Notes: generated by a model not told the origin, from the letters alone. A stretch of DNA of 36,376 bases from Crocinitomicaceae bacterium (GCA_020436025.1 JAGQYP010000027.1:1-36376); one strand, 5' to 3'. Positions 1 through 11,457 are shown, numbered from the stretch's first letter. Numbers and translations are program-made.

Positions 1-56
1 TAAGTTCTACTCAGAGCCCAAGTATTCAAATTGATACTAAGTCCGTAACAGTTTAA
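1..56 (+). CDS. rplA: 50S ribosomal protein L1, C-terminal end (partial)
   Basis: An open frame enters from the left edge (first full codon at base 3) and stops at TAA 54-56. The 17 visible residues, SSTQSPSIQIDTKSVTV, fit the C-terminal tail of L1, in which a conserved serine-rich strand is followed by a short basic tail. L1 binds 23S rRNA at the L1 stalk and, in other bacteria, represses its own operon. The position directly before rplJ matches the usual rplK-rplA-rplJ-rplL order. The call rests on a short tail plus gene order. The rest of the gene lies outside the window. Confidence 0.8.
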   Translation, partial: SSTQSPSIQIDTKSVTV

Positions 57-66
57 AATTGTAATT

Positions 67-585
67 ATGACTTCAAAAGAAAAATCACAATACGTTGACG
101 AACTAGTAGCTGAGCTGAATGAGGCTGGTGTTTTCTATCTAGCAGATACTTCTGAATTGACTGTAGAAAGTGTAAACGCTCTTAGAAGAACTTGTTTTAA
201 AAACAATATCAAATTAAGAGTAGTAAAGAATACACTTTTGAAAAAAGCAATGGAACAGATTACTGACAAGAACTTTGGTGAATTGACCTCAGTTTTGGCT
301 GGACCTACTTCCATCATGTATTCAGAGATAGGTAATGCTCCTGCTAAAGTGATCAAAGATTTCAGAAAGAAACATAGTAAACCAATCCTTAAAGGTGCTT
401 TCATTGAGGAGGCGATCTTTATTGGGGATAATCAGGTTGACTTCTTGACTTCAATTAAAAGTAAAGAAGAATTACTTGGGGATATCATTATGCTTCTTCA
501 ATCTCCTGCGAAGAATGTTGTTTCTGGACTTCAGTCTGGTGGTAACAAGCTTTCAGGTATACTTAAAACCCTTTCAGAGAAATAA
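67..585 (+). CDS. rplJ: 50S ribosomal protein L10
   Basis: The 172-residue product matches L10 in length. L10 is the base of the ribosomal stalk: its N-terminal domain binds 23S rRNA and its C-terminal helix carries the L7/L12 dimers. The early segment VDELVAELNEAGVFYLADTS followed by LRRTCFKNNIKLRVVKNTLLKKA is typical of L10, as is the glycine-rich FGELTSVLAGPTSIM region. The ATG at 67 lies only 10 bases after the rplA stop, so the two are almost certainly co-transcribed. That gap leaves no room for the long L10-binding leader found before rplJ in E. coli. rplL follows after 51 bases. Confidence 0.97.
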   Translation: MTSKEKSQYVDELVAELNEAGVFYLADTSELTVESVNALRRTCFKNNIKLRVVKNTLLKKAMEQITDKNFGELTSVLAGPTSIMYSEIGNAPAKVIKDFRKKHSKPILKGAFIEEAIFIGDNQVDFLTSIKSKEELLGDIIMLLQSPAKNVVSGLQSGGNKLSGILKTLSEK

Positions 586-636
586 GGGGAATTATTATTA
601 TTTAATTAATTGTTGAATTTTTAAAAATCAAATAAA

Positions 637-1017
637 ATGGCGGATTTAAAAAATATCGCAGAAACTCTAGTTAACTTGACAGTTAAAGAAGTTAACGAAT
701 TAGCTGACATCTTAAAAGAAGAGTATGGAATCGAGCCTGCTGCTGCTGCAGTAGCTGTTGCTGGTCCTGCTGCAGGTGGTGGAGACGCTGCTGGTGCTGA
801 GGAAAAAACTGAATTCAATGTTGAATTGAAATCAGCTGGTGGTTCTAAACTTGCAGTTGTTAAGCTTGTAAAAGAACTTACAGGTCTTGGTCTAAAAGAA
901 GCTAAGGAATTAGTTGATGGTGCTCCTTCAATGTTGAAAGAAGGTGTATCTAAAGACGAGGCTGAAGGTCTTAAGAAGTCTCTTGAAGAGGCTGGAGCTG
1001 AAGTTGAATTGAAGTAA
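637..1017 (+). CDS. rplL: 50S ribosomal protein L7/L12
   Basis: This 126-residue acidic protein is the mobile stalk protein that recruits translation GTPases. It has an N-terminal dimerisation helix (residues 1-30, [19 protein letters not shown]), an alanine/glycine-rich hinge around residues 37-55, and the conserved C-terminal factor-binding domain with [19 protein letters not shown] and a K-rich helix. The length is ordinary for the family. The coding sequence uses a narrow set of codons in the hinge (repeated GCT), as expected of a highly expressed gene. It sits between rplJ and rpoB in the standard order and is followed by a stable hairpin at 1037-1073. Confidence 0.98.
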   Translation: MADLKNIAETLVNLTVKEVNELADILKEEYGIEPAAAAVAVAGPAAGGGDAAGAEEKTEFNVELKSAGGSKLAVVKLVKELTGLGLKEAKELVDGAPSMLKEGVSKDEAEGLKKSLEEAGAEVELK

Positions 1018-1036
1018 TTCATCTTTGTAAAAAATT

Positions 1037-1073
1037 GGAAAGGCACTGCCATATATTGGCATGTGCCTTCTCC
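1037..1073 (+). terminator. Hairpin in the rplL-rpoB gap, possible attenuator or processing site
   Basis: The left arm 1037-1051 pairs with the right arm 1057-1073 through an AAGGCAC/GTGCCTT block and a TGCCA/TGGCA block. There are single-base bulges at 1062 and 1070, and the loop is about 5 bases. No long T tract follows, so it is not a full intrinsic terminator. In E. coli the same gap holds a partial terminator and an RNase III site that lower rpoBC expression relative to rplJL. A similar role here is inference. Confidence 0.55.
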
Positions 1074-1125
1074 TGTTTAAACTTAAATAGTTCATTTTGT
1101 TACTAATTCTCTAAAATTTTTACCA

Positions 1126-4100
1126 TTGGCTGCAGTAGAGAAGAATAATAAGGGCGAAAGAATTAGTTTTGCCTCCGCGCACGCGCAATTAGCATATCCG
1201 GATTTCTTAGATATCCAGATTCAATCCTTCAAAGAGTTTTTCCAGTTGGAAACAACACCGGAAAACAGAGAGAGTGAAGGTCTTTTTAAAGTTTTTAGCG
1301 AAAACTTTCCAATTACGGATACAAGAAATCAATTTGTATTGGAATTCTTGGATTATTTTATTGATCCACCGAGATATTCCATCATTGAATGTATCGAAAG
1401 AGGATTGACCTATAGTGTCCCTCTTAAAGCAAAATTGAAATTATATTGTACTGATCCAGAACACGAAGATTTCGAAACTATCGTGCAGGATGTATATTTA
1501 GGTACAATCCCATATTTGACACCAAAAGGTTCGTTCGTGATAAATGGTGCTGAGAGAGTAATTGTTTCTCAGTTACATAGATCACCTGGTGTGTTCTTTG
1601 GTCAATCCAGACACGCGAACGGAACAAAATTATATAGTGCCAGAGTTATTCCATTTAAAGGATCCTGGATTGAATTTGCTACAGACATCAATGGTGTAAT
1701 GTACGCTTATATCGATCGTAAGAAAAAGCTTCCGGTTACCACTCTTTTTAGAGCAATTGGTTATGAAAGTGATAAGGATATCCTTGAGATTTTTGATCTG
1801 GCTGACGAAGTAAAGGTTACAAAAACCGGTCTTAAAAAACTTTTAGGTAGAAAGCTTGCAGCCAGAGTCTTGAAATCTTGGGTTGAAGACTTCGTTGATG
1901 AAGATACAGGAGAAGTTGTTTCGATTGAAAGAAATGAAGTTCTTTTAGATAGAGAAACAATTCTTGAGGAACAAGATTTAGATCTGATTCTTGATTCGGG
2001 AACAAAAACGATCATCCTTCATAAAGAAGATGTAAATTCTGCAGATTATGCAATTATTTACAATACGCTTCAGAAGGATACATCCAACTCGGAAAAGGAA
2101 GCAGTTGAACATATCTATAGACAATTAAGAAATGCTGAGCCGCCAGATCAAGAAACGGCTCGTTCAGTATTTGAAAAATTGTTCTTCTCTGATACAAGAT
2201 ATGATTTAGGAGAAGTAGGTAGATACAGAATCAACAAAAAATTGGGAATTTCTGATGAAGAAGATAGTAGAGTATTGACTAAGTCTGACATCATTTCCAT
2301 TATTAAATATTTGATCGAATTAATTAACTCTAAAGCTGATGTTGATGATATCGATCACCTTTCAAACAGACGTGTAAGAACAGTTGGAGAACAACTTTAC
2401 AATCAGTTTGGAGTTGGTTTGGCAAGAATGGCTCGTACAATTCGTGAAAGAATGAATGTACGTGATAATGAAGTGTTTACACCTATTGACTTGATCAATG
2501 CGAAAACTTTGTCTTCGGTGATCAATTCATTCTTTGGAACTAACCAGCTATCTCAGTTTATGGATCAAACAAATCCACTTTCTGAGGTTACACACAAAAG
2601 AAGAATGTCTGCACTTGGGCCAGGGGGTCTTTCTAGAGAAAGAGCTGGGTTCGAGGTAAGGGACGTTCACTACACACACTACGGTAGATTGTGTACGATT
2701 GAAACTCCTGAAGGACCAAACATTGGTTTGATTTCTTCACTTTGTGTATTTGCGAAAGTAAATAAGTTAGGATTTATTGAAACACCTTATCGTCAGGTTG
2801 ATAATGGTAAAGTAGATTTGAAAGCAGATCCGATTTATCTTTCAGCTGAAGAAGAGGATGCGAAAACAATTGCTCAGGCAAACATTGAAGTAGATCAAAA
2901 ATCTGGAAAAATTACAACCGAGCGTGTAAAAGCTCGTATGGAATCGGATTTCCCTGTTGTAGAACCAGAGAAAGTTGATTTAATTGACGTTGGAACGAAT
3001 CAGATTGCTTCTATTGCGGCTTCGATGATTCCTTTCCTTGAGCATGATGATGCAAACCGTGCTTTGATGGGATCAAACATGCAGCGTCAGGCAGTTCCAT
3101 TATTGAAACCAAATTCTCCAATTGTCGGTACTGGTATCGAAAAGCAAGTAGCTCAAGATTCAAGAGTATTGATCAACTCTGAAGGAGAAGGTGTAGTTGA
3201 ATATGTAGATTCGAAAGAGATCAAAATCAGATACAACAGAACAAATGAAGAGAAATTAGTTTCGTTCTCTGAGGACGTTGTTTCTTACGAATTGACTAAA
3301 TTCCAAAAAACGAACCAAGGTACAACCATGAACCTCAATCCTATTGTTAGCAAAGGAGAAAAGGTAACCAAAGGTCAGGTACTTTGTGAAGGATACGCAA
3401 CACAACAAGGCGAATTAGCATTAGGTCAAAACTTGAAAGTGGCCTTCATGCCTTGGAAAGGATATAACTTTGAGGATGCTATCGTTATCTCTGAAAGAAT
3501 TGTAAGAGAAGATATCTTTACTTCCATTCATATTAATGAATATTCTCTTGATGTGAGAGATACAAAAAGAGGTTTGGAGGAATTAACTCCAGATATTCCA
3601 AACGTATCTGAAGAGGCTACAAGAGATTTAGATGAAAATGGATTGATCCGTATCGGAGCCGAAGTGAAAGAAGGAGATATCCTTATTGGAAAAATTACTC
3701 CTAAAGGGGAAACAGATCCTTCACCAGAAGAAAAACTTCTTAGAGCAATCTTTGGTGATAAAGCTGGAGATGTTAAAGATGCTTCATTGAAAGTATCTCC
3801 ATCTACTAGAGGAGTTGTTATTGATAAAAAATTATTCTCAAGAGCAATCAAAGATAGAAAGGCAAAATCTCAGGATAAACCACTATTGGAGAAAATTGAT
3901 GCTGAATACGATAAAGATTTATCTGCACTTAAGGGAATTCTAATCGATAAACTGTTAAAGATTATTGGAGAGAACAAATCAGAAGGTGTATTTAACAACT
4001 TTAAGGAGGAGATTATCAAAAAAGGTGTGAAATTCTCTGAGAAGAACCTTAAAATCATTGACTTCAGTATTGTAAATCCTTACAACTGGACGAAAGATGA

Positions 4101-4947
4101 TAAAGTGAATTCTCAAATTCAAAGAGTACTTCATAACTTTAACATTAAAGCAAACGATTTACTTGGAGCTTATAAAAGAAAGCAATTCCAAATTACAGTT
4201 GGAGATGAGCTTCCAGCGGGTATTATCAAAATGGCTAAGGTTTATCTTGCACAAAAGAGAAAACTGAAAGTTGGTGATAAGATGGCTGGACGTCACGGAA
4301 ACAAAGGGATCGTAGCTAACATCGTAAGAATGGAGGATATGCCTTTCTTAGAAGATGGAACTCCAGTAGATATCGTACTTAACCCATTAGGGGTGCCTTC
4401 TCGTATGAACCTTGGACAGATTTATGAAACTGTACTAGGTTGGGCAGGAGAGAAATTAGGTATGAAGTTCGCTACTCCAATTTTCGATGGAGCAACTCTA
4501 GATGATATCAATGGCTATACGGATAAAGCAGGTGTGCCAAGATTTGGTAAAACATGGCTTTACGATGGTGAAACTGGTGACAAATTCGATCAACCAGCTA
4601 CTGTAGGAGTAATCTATATGATTAAACTTTCACACATGGTTGATGATAAAATGCACGCAAGATCTATCGGACCGTACTCTCTTATTACTCAGCAACCACT
4701 TGGTGGTAAGGCTCAGTTCGGAGGTCAGAGATTTGGAGAAATGGAGGTTTGGGCAATCGAAGCATTCGGTGCTGCCAATATTCTTCAAGAAATCCTTACT
4801 GTTAAGTCTGACGACGTAATGGGAAGAGCTAAGGCTTATGAAGCAATTGTAAAAGGTGAAGTGATGCCAGAGCCTGGTATTCCAGAATCCTTCAATGTAT
4901 TGCTACATGAATTGAGAGGATTAGCGTTGAATGTTACTTTGAGTTAA
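1126..4947 (+). CDS. rpoB: DNA-directed RNA polymerase subunit beta
   Basis: The 1273-residue product is full length for a Bacteroidota beta subunit, which with beta-prime forms the RNA polymerase active centre. The rifampicin-binding region is clear at residues 469-500, with D480, H490 and S495 at the places of E. coli D516, H526 and S531, all in the sensitive state. [15 protein letters not shown] follows it. Near the C-terminus are the [14 protein letters not shown] segment, the [18 protein letters not shown] segment and the final helix [13 protein letters not shown] lysine-rich insertion lies at about residues 905-1020. The start is a TTG: the frame has no ATG between the upstream in-frame TAA at 1084 and the conserved N-terminus, so TTG 1126 gives [18 protein letters not shown]. 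rpoC follows after 22 bases. Confidence 0.98.
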   Translation: MAAVEKNNKGERISFASAHAQLAYPDFLDIQIQSFKEFFQLETTPENRESEGLFKVFSENFPITDTRNQFVLEFLDYFIDPPRYSIIECIERGLTYSVPLKAKLKLYCTDPEHEDFETIVQDVYLGTIPYLTPKGSFVINGAERVIVSQLHRSPGVFFGQSRHANGTKLYSARVIPFKGSWIEFATDINGVMYAYIDRKKKLPVTTLFRAIGYESDKDILEIFDLADEVKVTKTGLKKLLGRKLAARVLKSWVEDFVDEDTGEVVSIERNEVLLDRETILEEQDLDLILDSGTKTIILHKEDVNSADYAIIYNTLQKDTSNSEKEAVEHIYRQLRNAEPPDQETARSVFEKLFFSDTRYDLGEVGRYRINKKLGISDEEDSRVLTKSDIISIIKYLIELINSKADVDDIDHLSNRRVRTVGEQLYNQFGVGLARMARTIRERMNVRDNEVFTPIDLINAKTLSSVINSFFGTNQLSQFMDQTNPLSEVTHKRRMSALGPGGLSRERAGFEVRDVHYTHYGRLCTIETPEGPNIGLISSLCVFAKVNKLGFIETPYRQVDNGKVDLKADPIYLSAEEEDAKTIAQANIEVDQKSGKITTERVKARMESDFPVVEPEKVDLIDVGTNQIASIAASMIPFLEHDDANRALMGSNMQRQAVPLLKPNSPIVGTGIEKQVAQDSRVLINSEGEGVVEYVDSKEIKIRYNRTNEEKLVSFSEDVVSYELTKFQKTNQGTTMNLNPIVSKGEKVTKGQVLCEGYATQQGELALGQNLKVAFMPWKGYNFEDAIVISERIVREDIFTSIHINEYSLDVRDTKRGLEELTPDIPNVSEEATRDLDENGLIRIGAEVKEGDILIGKITPKGETDPSPEEKLLRAIFGDKAGDVKDASLKVSPSTRGVVIDKKLFSRAIKDRKAKSQDKPLLEKIDAEYDKDLSALKGILIDKLLKIIGENKSEGVFNNFKEEIIKKGVKFSEKNLKIIDFSIVNPYNWTKDDKVNSQIQRVLHNFNIKANDLLGAYKRKQFQITVGDELPAGIIKMAKVYLAQKRKLKVGDKMAGRHGNKGIVANIVRMEDMPFLEDGTPVDIVLNPLGVPSRMNLGQIYETVLGWAGEKLGMKFATPIFDGATLDDINGYTDKAGVPRFGKTWLYDGETGDKFDQPATVGVIYMIKLSHMVDDKMHARSIGPYSLITQQPLGGKAQFGGQRFGEMEVWAIEAFGAANILQEILTVKSDDVMGRAKAYEAIVKGEVMPEPGIPESFNVLLHELRGLALNVTLS

Positions 4948-4969
4948 AAAAAACTAAATAAAATTTAAA

Positions 4970-7900
4970 ATGGCTTACAGAAAAGAGACCAAAAAAAATC
5001 AGAGTAGTTTTTCTAAAATTACCATTTCACTTGCTTCTCCGGAGCAGATTCTTGATAACTCCAGCGGGGAGGTATTGAAGCCAGAAACGATTAACTATAG
5101 AACGTATAAACCTGAAAGAGATGGTTTGTTCTGTGAAAGAATTTTTGGTCCTGTTAAGGATTACGAATGTCACTGTGGTAAATACAAAAGAATCCGATAT
5201 AAAGGAATCGTTTGTGACCGTTGTGGTGTAGAAGTTACAGAGAAAAAAGTAAGAAGAGAGAGACAAGGACACATTTCTTTGGTAGTTCCTGTTGCTCACA
5301 TTTGGTACTTTAAATCACTTCCAAATAAAATAGGATACCTTCTTGGATTACCAACTAAGAAACTGGATCAAATCATTTATTATGAAAGATATGTAGTGAT
5401 TCAGCCAGGTTCTGCTGTTAATGCTGAGGGAGAGCCACTTCAAGTAATGGATTTCCTTACTGAAGAAGAGTATTTGGATATATTAGATACAGTTCCTAAG
5501 GAAAACCAATATTTGGATGATAATGATCCAAATAAGTTTGTTGCAAAAATGGGAGCTGAAGCGCTTTACGATTTGTTAGGTAGCTGTCAGTTAGATGATT
5601 TGTCTTATGAATTGAGACACAAAGCTAGAACTGAAACTTCTCAGCAAAGAAAGAATGAGGCATTAAAAAGACTTCAAGTGGTTGAATCTTTTAGAGATTC
5701 TCAAACTAGATTGGAGAACAGACCAGAATGGATGATCGTTAAGGTTGTTCCTGTTATTCCACCAGAACTAAGACCATTGGTTCCTTTAGATGGTGGAAGG
5801 TTTGCAACTTCTGATTTGAATGACTTGTATAGAAGAGTAATTATCAGAAACAACCGTTTGAAAAGGTTGATCGAGATCAAAGCTCCAGAAGTAATTCTTA
5901 GAAACGAAAAAAGAATGCTTCAGGAAGCGGTGGACTCATTATTTGATAACTCTAGAAAGTCTTCTGCAGTTAAAACTGAATCAAACAGACCATTGAAATC
6001 TCTTTCAGATTCGTTGAAAGGGAAACAAGGTCGTTTCAGACAAAACCTTTTGGGTAAGAGGGTAGATTATTCTGCTCGTTCTGTAATTGTTGTTGGTCCA
6101 ACATTGAAATTACACGAATGTGGTTTACCTAAGGGAATGGCAGCTGAGCTTTACAAGCCATTCATCATTAGAAAAATGATTGAAAGAGGAATTGTAAAGA
6201 CAGTAAAATCTGCAAAGAAAATTGTTGATAGAAAAGAACCAATTGTTTGGGATATACTTGAAAATGTATTGAAAGGACATCCTGTGCTTCTAAACAGAGC
6301 CCCAACTCTTCACAGATTGGGTATTCAGGCTTTCCAACCAAAATTGATCGAAGGAAAGGCAATTAGACTTCACCCATTGGTTTGTACGGCGTTTAACGCT
6401 GACTTCGATGGTGACCAGATGGCGGTTCACTTACCATTAGGTAACGCTGCAATTCTTGAAGCACAATTGTTGATGCTTTCTTCTCACAATATCTTGAACC
6501 CTGCAAACGGTGCTCCGATTGCAGTACCTTCTCAGGATATGGTTTTAGGTCTTTATTATATTACCAAAGGAAGAAAGTCTGAAAAAGATCATATTGTAAG
6601 AGGAGAAGGAATGACTTTCTATTCTCCGGAAGAAGTTAAAATTGCCTTGAATGAAAAGGTAATTGATCTTCATGCTTACATTAAAGTAAGAACTAAAGAT
6701 CTTAACGAAAAAGGAGAAATCGTTACTAAAATCATTGAAACTACAGCAGGTAGAGTATTGTTCAATGAATTAGTTCCTGATAATGTAGGATACATCAACG
6801 ATGATCTTACTAAAAAGGCGTTAAGAGACATTATTGGTAACATCCTTAAAGTTTCTGGTACAGCTAGAACAGCTAAATTCTTGGATGATATTAAGGAGAT
6901 GGGATACACAATGGCCTTCAAAGGTGGATTGTCGTTCAATCTTGATGATATTATCATTCCTAAGGAAAAAGAAGAGATGGTTGCTGCTGCGACTCAAGAA
7001 GTGGATGAAGTGATGATGAACTATAATATGGGATTGATCACGAATAATGAAAGATATAACCAGATTATTGATATTTGGACGCATACCAACTCAAGATTGA
7101 CACATACCTTGATGGAAAGATTGAAAAATGACCAACAAGGATTTAACTCGATCTATATGATGTTCGACTCTGGTGCAAGGGGATCGAAAGAGCAGATTAG
7201 ACAGCTGTCAGGAATGAGGGGATTGATGGCGAAGCCACAAAAATCTGGAGCAACTTCTCAAGAAATTATTGAAAACCCGATTCTTTCAAACTTTAAGGAA
7301 GGACTTTCAATTCTTGAGTACTTTATTTCAACTCACGGTGCGCGTAAAGGTCTTGCAGATACGGCATTGAAAACAGCGGATGCGGGTTACTTAACAAGAA
7401 GATTGGTAGACGTAGCCCAGGATGTTGTGATCAATTCGGATGACTGTGGTACGTTGAGAGGTCTGATTGCTACAGCTCTTAAGAAAAATGACGACATCGT
7501 AGAACCACTTTACGATAGAATTTTAGGTAGAACTACGGTACATGATATTTTCCACCCAGATACGAACGAATTAATCGTGAATGCTGGAGAGGAGATCGTT
7601 GAACCAGTAGCTAAAGCTATTGAGGATGCTGGAATCGAAGAAGTTGAGATTAGATCGGTATTGACTTGTGAAATGAGAAGAGGGGTTTGTTCTAAGTGTT
7701 ATGGACGAAACCTTTCAACTGGAAGAATGGCTCAATTAGGTGATGCGGTAGGAGTAATTGCTGCACAATCTATTGGGGAACCAGGAACGCAGTTGACTTT
7801 GAGAACATTCCACGTTGGGGGTACTGCATCAAATATTGCTGATGAATCAGAATTAAAAGCAAAATACAACGGTCAAATCGAAATCGAAGAATTAAGAACG

Positions 7901-9256
7901 ATTTCGAAGAAAGATCAAGATGGTAACGAGGTTATTATCGTAATGGGAAGATCTGCAGAGATGAAAGTGATCGATCCAGAAACAGGTGTTGTATTGAATA
8001 CTGCGAATATTCCTTACGGTTCTCATTTGAAGATCAAAAATAACTCTAAGATTAAAAGAGGAGATGTGATCTGTACTTGGGATCCATATAACGCGACCAT
8101 TATTGCTGAAGAAAAAGGAACTATTGCATTTGATAGTGTGATTGATGGAATTACGTTTAGAGAAGAGGTGGATGAGCAAACTGGATTTAAAGAGAAAGTG
8201 ATCATCGAATCTAGAGATAAGAAAAAGAACCCTCAGATTAATATCCTAAACGCGAAGAAAGAAGTTGTTAAATCATACAACTTACCAGTGAATGCTCATA
8301 TCATCGTAAACCAAGGTGATAAAATTGAAGCAGGAGCTACTTTAGTTAAAATCCCTAGAGTTGCTGGTAAGTCAGGGGATATTACAGGAGGTCTTCCAAG
8401 AGTAACAGAACTTTTCGAAGCTAGAAACCCTTCTAACCCTGCGATCGTTTCAGAGATTGATGGAATTGTATCTTTTGGAAAAATCAAAAGAGGTAACAGA
8501 GAAATCATCATTGAATCGAAAACTGGTGAGAAGAGAAAGTATATGGCTCCATTGTCGAAACATATCCTTGCTCAGGAAAATGATTTCATTAAAGCTGGTA
8601 AACCACTTTCTGATGGTGCAATTACTCCGAATGATATCTTGAATATTCAAGGGCCAACTGCGGTTCAAGAATATTTGGTGAATGAAATTCAGGAAGTATA
8701 TCGTCTACAAGGGGTAAAAATCAACGACAAACACTTTGAGGTAATTGTAAGACAAATGATGCTTAAAGTTGAGGTTGTTGACCCAGGACATACAAGACTT
8801 CTTGAAGGTCAAGCCGTTCATAAAGCTGATTTCATGGAAGAGAATGATGAAATATTTGGTAAGAAAGTAGTTACGGATGCTGGTGATTCTGAAAACTTGA
8901 AGGTTGGAATGATGATCACAGTTAGAAAATTGAGAGACGAAAATTCTCAATTGAAACGTAAAGATTTGAAACCAGTTGAAGCAGAGGATGCAGTTCCAGC
9001 AACATCTAAACCTTTGTTGCAAGGGATTACAAAAGCATCTCTTCAAACGGGATCATTTATCTCAGCTGCTTCCTTCCAGGAAACAACTAAAGTTCTTAAT
9101 GAGGCTGCAATTTCAGGAAAAGAAGATCATCTTCTAGGATTGAAAGAGAATGTGATTGTTGGACATTTGATTCCTGCAGGTACAGGTATCAGAAGATTCC
9201 AAAATGTCATTGTAGGTTCTCAAGAAGAATACGAAAAGTTAAAAGCTAAAAACTAA
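4970..9256 (+). CDS. rpoC: DNA-directed RNA polymerase subunit beta-prime
   Basis: The 1428-residue product is the catalytic beta-prime subunit. The N-terminal zinc ribbon is visible (CHCGKYK then CDRCGVEV), followed by the lid/rudder region and the active-site motif NADFDGD at residues 476-482, whose three aspartates hold the catalytic magnesium. The second zinc site (DDCGTLRG, then [15 protein letters not shown]) and the trigger-loop/bridge region [20 protein letters not shown] are intact. The ATG at 4970 is the first possible start and gives the N-terminal extension common in Bacteroidota. A strong terminator begins 5 bases after the stop and ends the ribosomal-protein/polymerase operon. 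Confidence 0.98.
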   Translation: MAYRKETKKNQSSFSKITISLASPEQILDNSSGEVLKPETINYRTYKPERDGLFCERIFGPVKDYECHCGKYKRIRYKGIVCDRCGVEVTEKKVRRERQGHISLVVPVAHIWYFKSLPNKIGYLLGLPTKKLDQIIYYERYVVIQPGSAVNAEGEPLQVMDFLTEEEYLDILDTVPKENQYLDDNDPNKFVAKMGAEALYDLLGSCQLDDLSYELRHKARTETSQQRKNEALKRLQVVESFRDSQTRLENRPEWMIVKVVPVIPPELRPLVPLDGGRFATSDLNDLYRRVIIRNNRLKRLIEIKAPEVILRNEKRMLQEAVDSLFDNSRKSSAVKTESNRPLKSLSDSLKGKQGRFRQNLLGKRVDYSARSVIVVGPTLKLHECGLPKGMAAELYKPFIIRKMIERGIVKTVKSAKKIVDRKEPIVWDILENVLKGHPVLLNRAPTLHRLGIQAFQPKLIEGKAIRLHPLVCTAFNADFDGDQMAVHLPLGNAAILEAQLLMLSSHNILNPANGAPIAVPSQDMVLGLYYITKGRKSEKDHIVRGEGMTFYSPEEVKIALNEKVIDLHAYIKVRTKDLNEKGEIVTKIIETTAGRVLFNELVPDNVGYINDDLTKKALRDIIGNILKVSGTARTAKFLDDIKEMGYTMAFKGGLSFNLDDIIIPKEKEEMVAAATQEVDEVMMNYNMGLITNNERYNQIIDIWTHTNSRLTHTLMERLKNDQQGFNSIYMMFDSGARGSKEQIRQLSGMRGLMAKPQKSGATSQEIIENPILSNFKEGLSILEYFISTHGARKGLADTALKTADAGYLTRRLVDVAQDVVINSDDCGTLRGLIATALKKNDDIVEPLYDRILGRTTVHDIFHPDTNELIVNAGEEIVEPVAKAIEDAGIEEVEIRSVLTCEMRRGVCSKCYGRNLSTGRMAQLGDAVGVIAAQSIGEPGTQLTLRTFHVGGTASNIADESELKAKYNGQIEIEELRTISKKDQDGNEVIIVMGRSAEMKVIDPETGVVLNTANIPYGSHLKIKNNSKIKRGDVICTWDPYNATIIAEEKGTIAFDSVIDGITFREEVDEQTGFKEKVIIESRDKKKNPQINILNAKKEVVKSYNLPVNAHIIVNQGDKIEAGATLVKIPRVAGKSGDITGGLPRVTELFEARNPSNPAIVSEIDGIVSFGKIKRGNREIIIESKTGEKRKYMAPLSKHILAQENDFIKAGKPLSDGAITPNDILNIQGPTAVQEYLVNEIQEVYRLQGVKINDKHFEVIVRQMMLKVEVVDPGHTRLLEGQAVHKADFMEENDEIFGKKVVTDAGDSENLKVGMMITVRKLRDENSQLKRKDLKPVEAEDAVPATSKPLLQGITKASLQTGSFISAASFQETTKVLNEAAISGKEDHLLGLKENVIVGHLIPAGTGIRRFQNVIVGSQEEYEKLKAKN

Positions 9257-9260
9257 ATAG

Positions 9261-9290
9261 AAAAAGGCCGATCATATCGGCCTTTTTTTT
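9261..9290 (+). terminator. Intrinsic terminator of the rplJL-rpoBC operon
   Basis: A perfect stem of AAGGCCGAT and ATCGGCCTT with a 3-base CAT loop is extended by an A tract on the left and eight Ts on the right (9283-9290). It begins 5 bases after the rpoC stop. The symmetric A and T flanks would also allow it to work on the opposite strand. It is one of the clearest terminators in the window. Confidence 0.93.
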
Positions 9291-9303
9291 AATTAAGAAA
9301 ATC

Positions 9304-9627
9304 ATGGAAAACAATAACGAAAATCCAAATCAATTGAATATCGAATTGAATGAGCAAGTGGCTGGCGGGATTTATTCGAATTTAGCAATCATAACTCATT
9401 CAAACTCGGAATTTGTGGCGGACTTTGTTCAGATCATGCCTGGAGTTCCAAAGGCACAAGTGAGATCAAGAGTAATCATGTCTCCTGAAAATGCTAAAAG
9501 GTTAATGAAAGCTTTGGCAGAGAATATTTCAAAATACGAAGCTCATAATGGAGTGATTAAGGAAGATGGTGGAATGGTTCCTCCAAATATTCCGATGAAT
9601 TTCGGTGGACAAAATACCGAAGCATAA
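9304..9627 (+). CDS. DUF3467 domain protein
   Basis: This 107-residue cytosolic protein matches the DUF3467 family, which is widespread in Bacteroidota and has no firmly known function. Visible hallmarks are an early NIELNEQVAGGIYSNLAIITHSNSEFVADFVQIMPG core, then AQVRSRVIMSPENAKRLMKAL, and a glycine/proline-rich tail ending NFGGQNTEA. No signal peptide or membrane segment is present. The ATG lies only 13 bases after the rpoC terminator, and I see no TAnnTTTG element in that space. Expression may therefore come from read-through or from a promoter inside the rpoC end. Placement straight after rpoC suggests a link to core gene expression, but that is inference. Confidence 0.88.
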   Translation: MENNNENPNQLNIELNEQVAGGIYSNLAIITHSNSEFVADFVQIMPGVPKAQVRSRVIMSPENAKRLMKALAENISKYEAHNGVIKEDGGMVPPNIPMNFGGQNTEA

Positions 9628-9638
9628 AATGAAATTCT

Positions 9639-9668
9639 AATAGGCTCCAAATCGGGGCCTATTTTTTT
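9639..9668 (+). terminator. Intrinsic terminator after the DUF3467 gene
   Basis: A 10-bp stem (AATAGGCTCC with GGGGCCTATT, one G-T pair) with a 5-base loop is followed by seven Ts at 9662-9668. It begins 11 bases after the DUF3467 stop. Its right arm overlaps the last codon of the convergent peptidase gene, so the terminator is shared with that gene's coding end. Confidence 0.88.
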
Positions 9669-11365
9669 AACCTAAATACCTTTTCTGATTTATTACCAAC
9701 AGCGTCATAGGCTACTACTTTAAGTTCGAAATCCCCAGATACATTGATTTTCTCAAAAGGAATCTCGTATGTAGACTTTTTTGCAGTAAAATAGCCAGGA
9801 ATAAAAACACCGTTGCAGTAAGTCTCATACTTTTGAATTCCTGATAAATTATCCTCCACTTTTATTTTAAGATCTCTGGAAACTAATTGACCATCTCTAA
9901 AATTATTGGGTGAAATTTCAGGAGCTACAGTATCTTCTAGCACAAAAAAATCGCCTAAACCTTTCACTTCTGTTTCTATCCAACCTTCATTTATTTCTCC
10001 ACCAATAGCATAGTAGTAATCTTCTTCCATGTTAGCCCGACAAATAACCAGTTTTTTTGAATGACGCTTATTATCAATCTTAAGCCGCACATGCACTTTA
10101 TTATTTACAGGGGTGTTGTAATTTCCAAAATGATACTGGGTCGTTGTGGTATCCCATTTACATTCATTAGAAGAATAATCTTTCTCTATGGGTTCAAATA
10201 TCGTCCCACCTGGAAGGAAAAGTTCAAACTCGGAATTTCGCTCAGCATAGGTGTCATGGGGCATTAAGAAATTTTCCCAATTTAATTTTAAAGGAGCGTT
10301 CTTTTGAAAATAGAATTTGGAATTGAGAGAAGTGGTATTTGAATTTTGATCTTTTGCAATAATTGTAAGTTGATTAGAATCAAGTAAATCTCTTAAATCA
10401 ATCCCATTTATTTTTCCCTCATAGTTTTCTAATGTAGTGGCGGGATTCGAGAAAAGTTTATGAAGATCTCTCCTGTTTTCTTTGAATTCATATACATCTG
10501 TATGTCCGTTAATCATTCGATTTTTTCCAAAATCCAGTTTATCAAACTTGAAAGAATAGAGCTCTGAAGAATTACAAGAAATATGAGACTCGAAAATTCC
10601 ACAAATGTTATTTGCGCCATCTAATCGGTCGATAACGTCCACGGCAAAACCCAATTTTCCATTCACTGGGAAGTCGCCTTCATCGATGATTAATTTTTCA
10701 TTCAATTGATAAGATGATCCGTTTTGACTTGCATAGATGTATCTTGATTTATTAGGGACGATATAATTGTTTTCTGTAAGAGCATATACTTTCAGACCTC
10801 TTATCTCAGGTTTTTTATGATCATGAATATTGAAATTGAAAAGCAACGGGTTCAGTGGTTTTTCAGTTTTTGTTTCCCTAATTTCAAAATGTAAATGCGG
10901 GGCTACTGATCCCCCTGTATTTCCGGAAAGAGCAATCATTTCCCCTTTTTTTACTTTTATTTCATCTTTAGTAAAAAATGCATCCAGTTCATTCACATTT
11001 TCCTTTTGCATCTTCTCATACATGATTTTTTCAAATCGATCGGAGAATTTTTGACAATGTGCATAAACCGAGGTAAAACCATTGGGATGATCTATGTAGA
11101 TTACTTTTCCGTAACCCCAAGGAGAAATTTTGATTCTAGAAACATATCCCTCTTCTATGGAATATAGATTTTGTCCTTCAACTCCTCCAGTTTTAATATC
11201 TATACCTGTATGAAAGTGATTAGATCTTAATTCGGCAAAATTCCCGGCTAGAATTAATGGAATATCCATTGGTGCTCTGAAATTGTAGGATTTATAATTC
11301 GGAGTGGACTGCCCAAAAAGCAGAACGGGTACTAAAAGAAGAATGAAGACAGCCTGTTTGAACAT
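9659..11365 (-). CDS. Secreted M23-family (LytM-type) peptidase
   Basis: The 568-residue product has a signal peptide (residues 1-19, hydrophobic AVFILLLVPVLLF then GQ) and a zinc metallopeptidase domain at about 30-175. The M23 ligands are all visible: H52 and D56 in HFHTGID, H103 in YAH, and H157/H159 in HLHFEIR, so it is predicted to be active. M23 enzymes cut peptide cross-links in peptidoglycan or activate amidases. Residues 180-568 form a long beta-rich C-terminal region seen in Bacteroidota M23 proteins, with no known role that I can name. The gene stands alone and is convergent with the DUF3467 gene. A weak -7-like TAATTTTA (minus strand, 11376-11383) lies just before the start. Confidence 0.9.
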   Translation of the reverse strand: MFKQAVFILLLVPVLLFGQSTPNYKSYNFRAPMDIPLILAGNFAELRSNHFHTGIDIKTGGVEGQNLYSIEEGYVSRIKISPWGYGKVIYIDHPNGFTSVYAHCQKFSDRFEKIMYEKMQKENVNELDAFFTKDEIKVKKGEMIALSGNTGGSVAPHLHFEIRETKTEKPLNPLLFNFNIHDHKKPEIRGLKVYALTENNYIVPNKSRYIYASQNGSSYQLNEKLIIDEGDFPVNGKLGFAVDVIDRLDGANNICGIFESHISCNSSELYSFKFDKLDFGKNRMINGHTDVYEFKENRRDLHKLFSNPATTLENYEGKINGIDLRDLLDSNQLTIIAKDQNSNTTSLNSKFYFQKNAPLKLNWENFLMPHDTYAERNSEFELFLPGGTIFEPIEKDYSSNECKWDTTTTQYHFGNYNTPVNNKVHVRLKIDNKRHSKKLVICRANMEEDYYYAIGGEINEGWIETEVKGLGDFFVLEDTVAPEISPNNFRDGQLVSRDLKIKVEDNLSGIQKYETYCNGVFIPGYFTAKKSTYEIPFEKINVSGDFELKVVAYDAVGNKSEKVFRLKK

Positions 11366-11457
11366 TTTTTTCGTGTAAAATTAGCAGCTTTAAGCATATT
11401 AAACATTGCATAGTTTATAAGATTTAAACAAAAGTTTTTAAATAAAATTTTTAATAC

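Noticed and set aside
621..1052. A 143-codon minus-strand ORF over rplL.
   Set aside because: It is the antisense shadow of the alanine-rich rplL gene, with low-complexity S/A/P composition.
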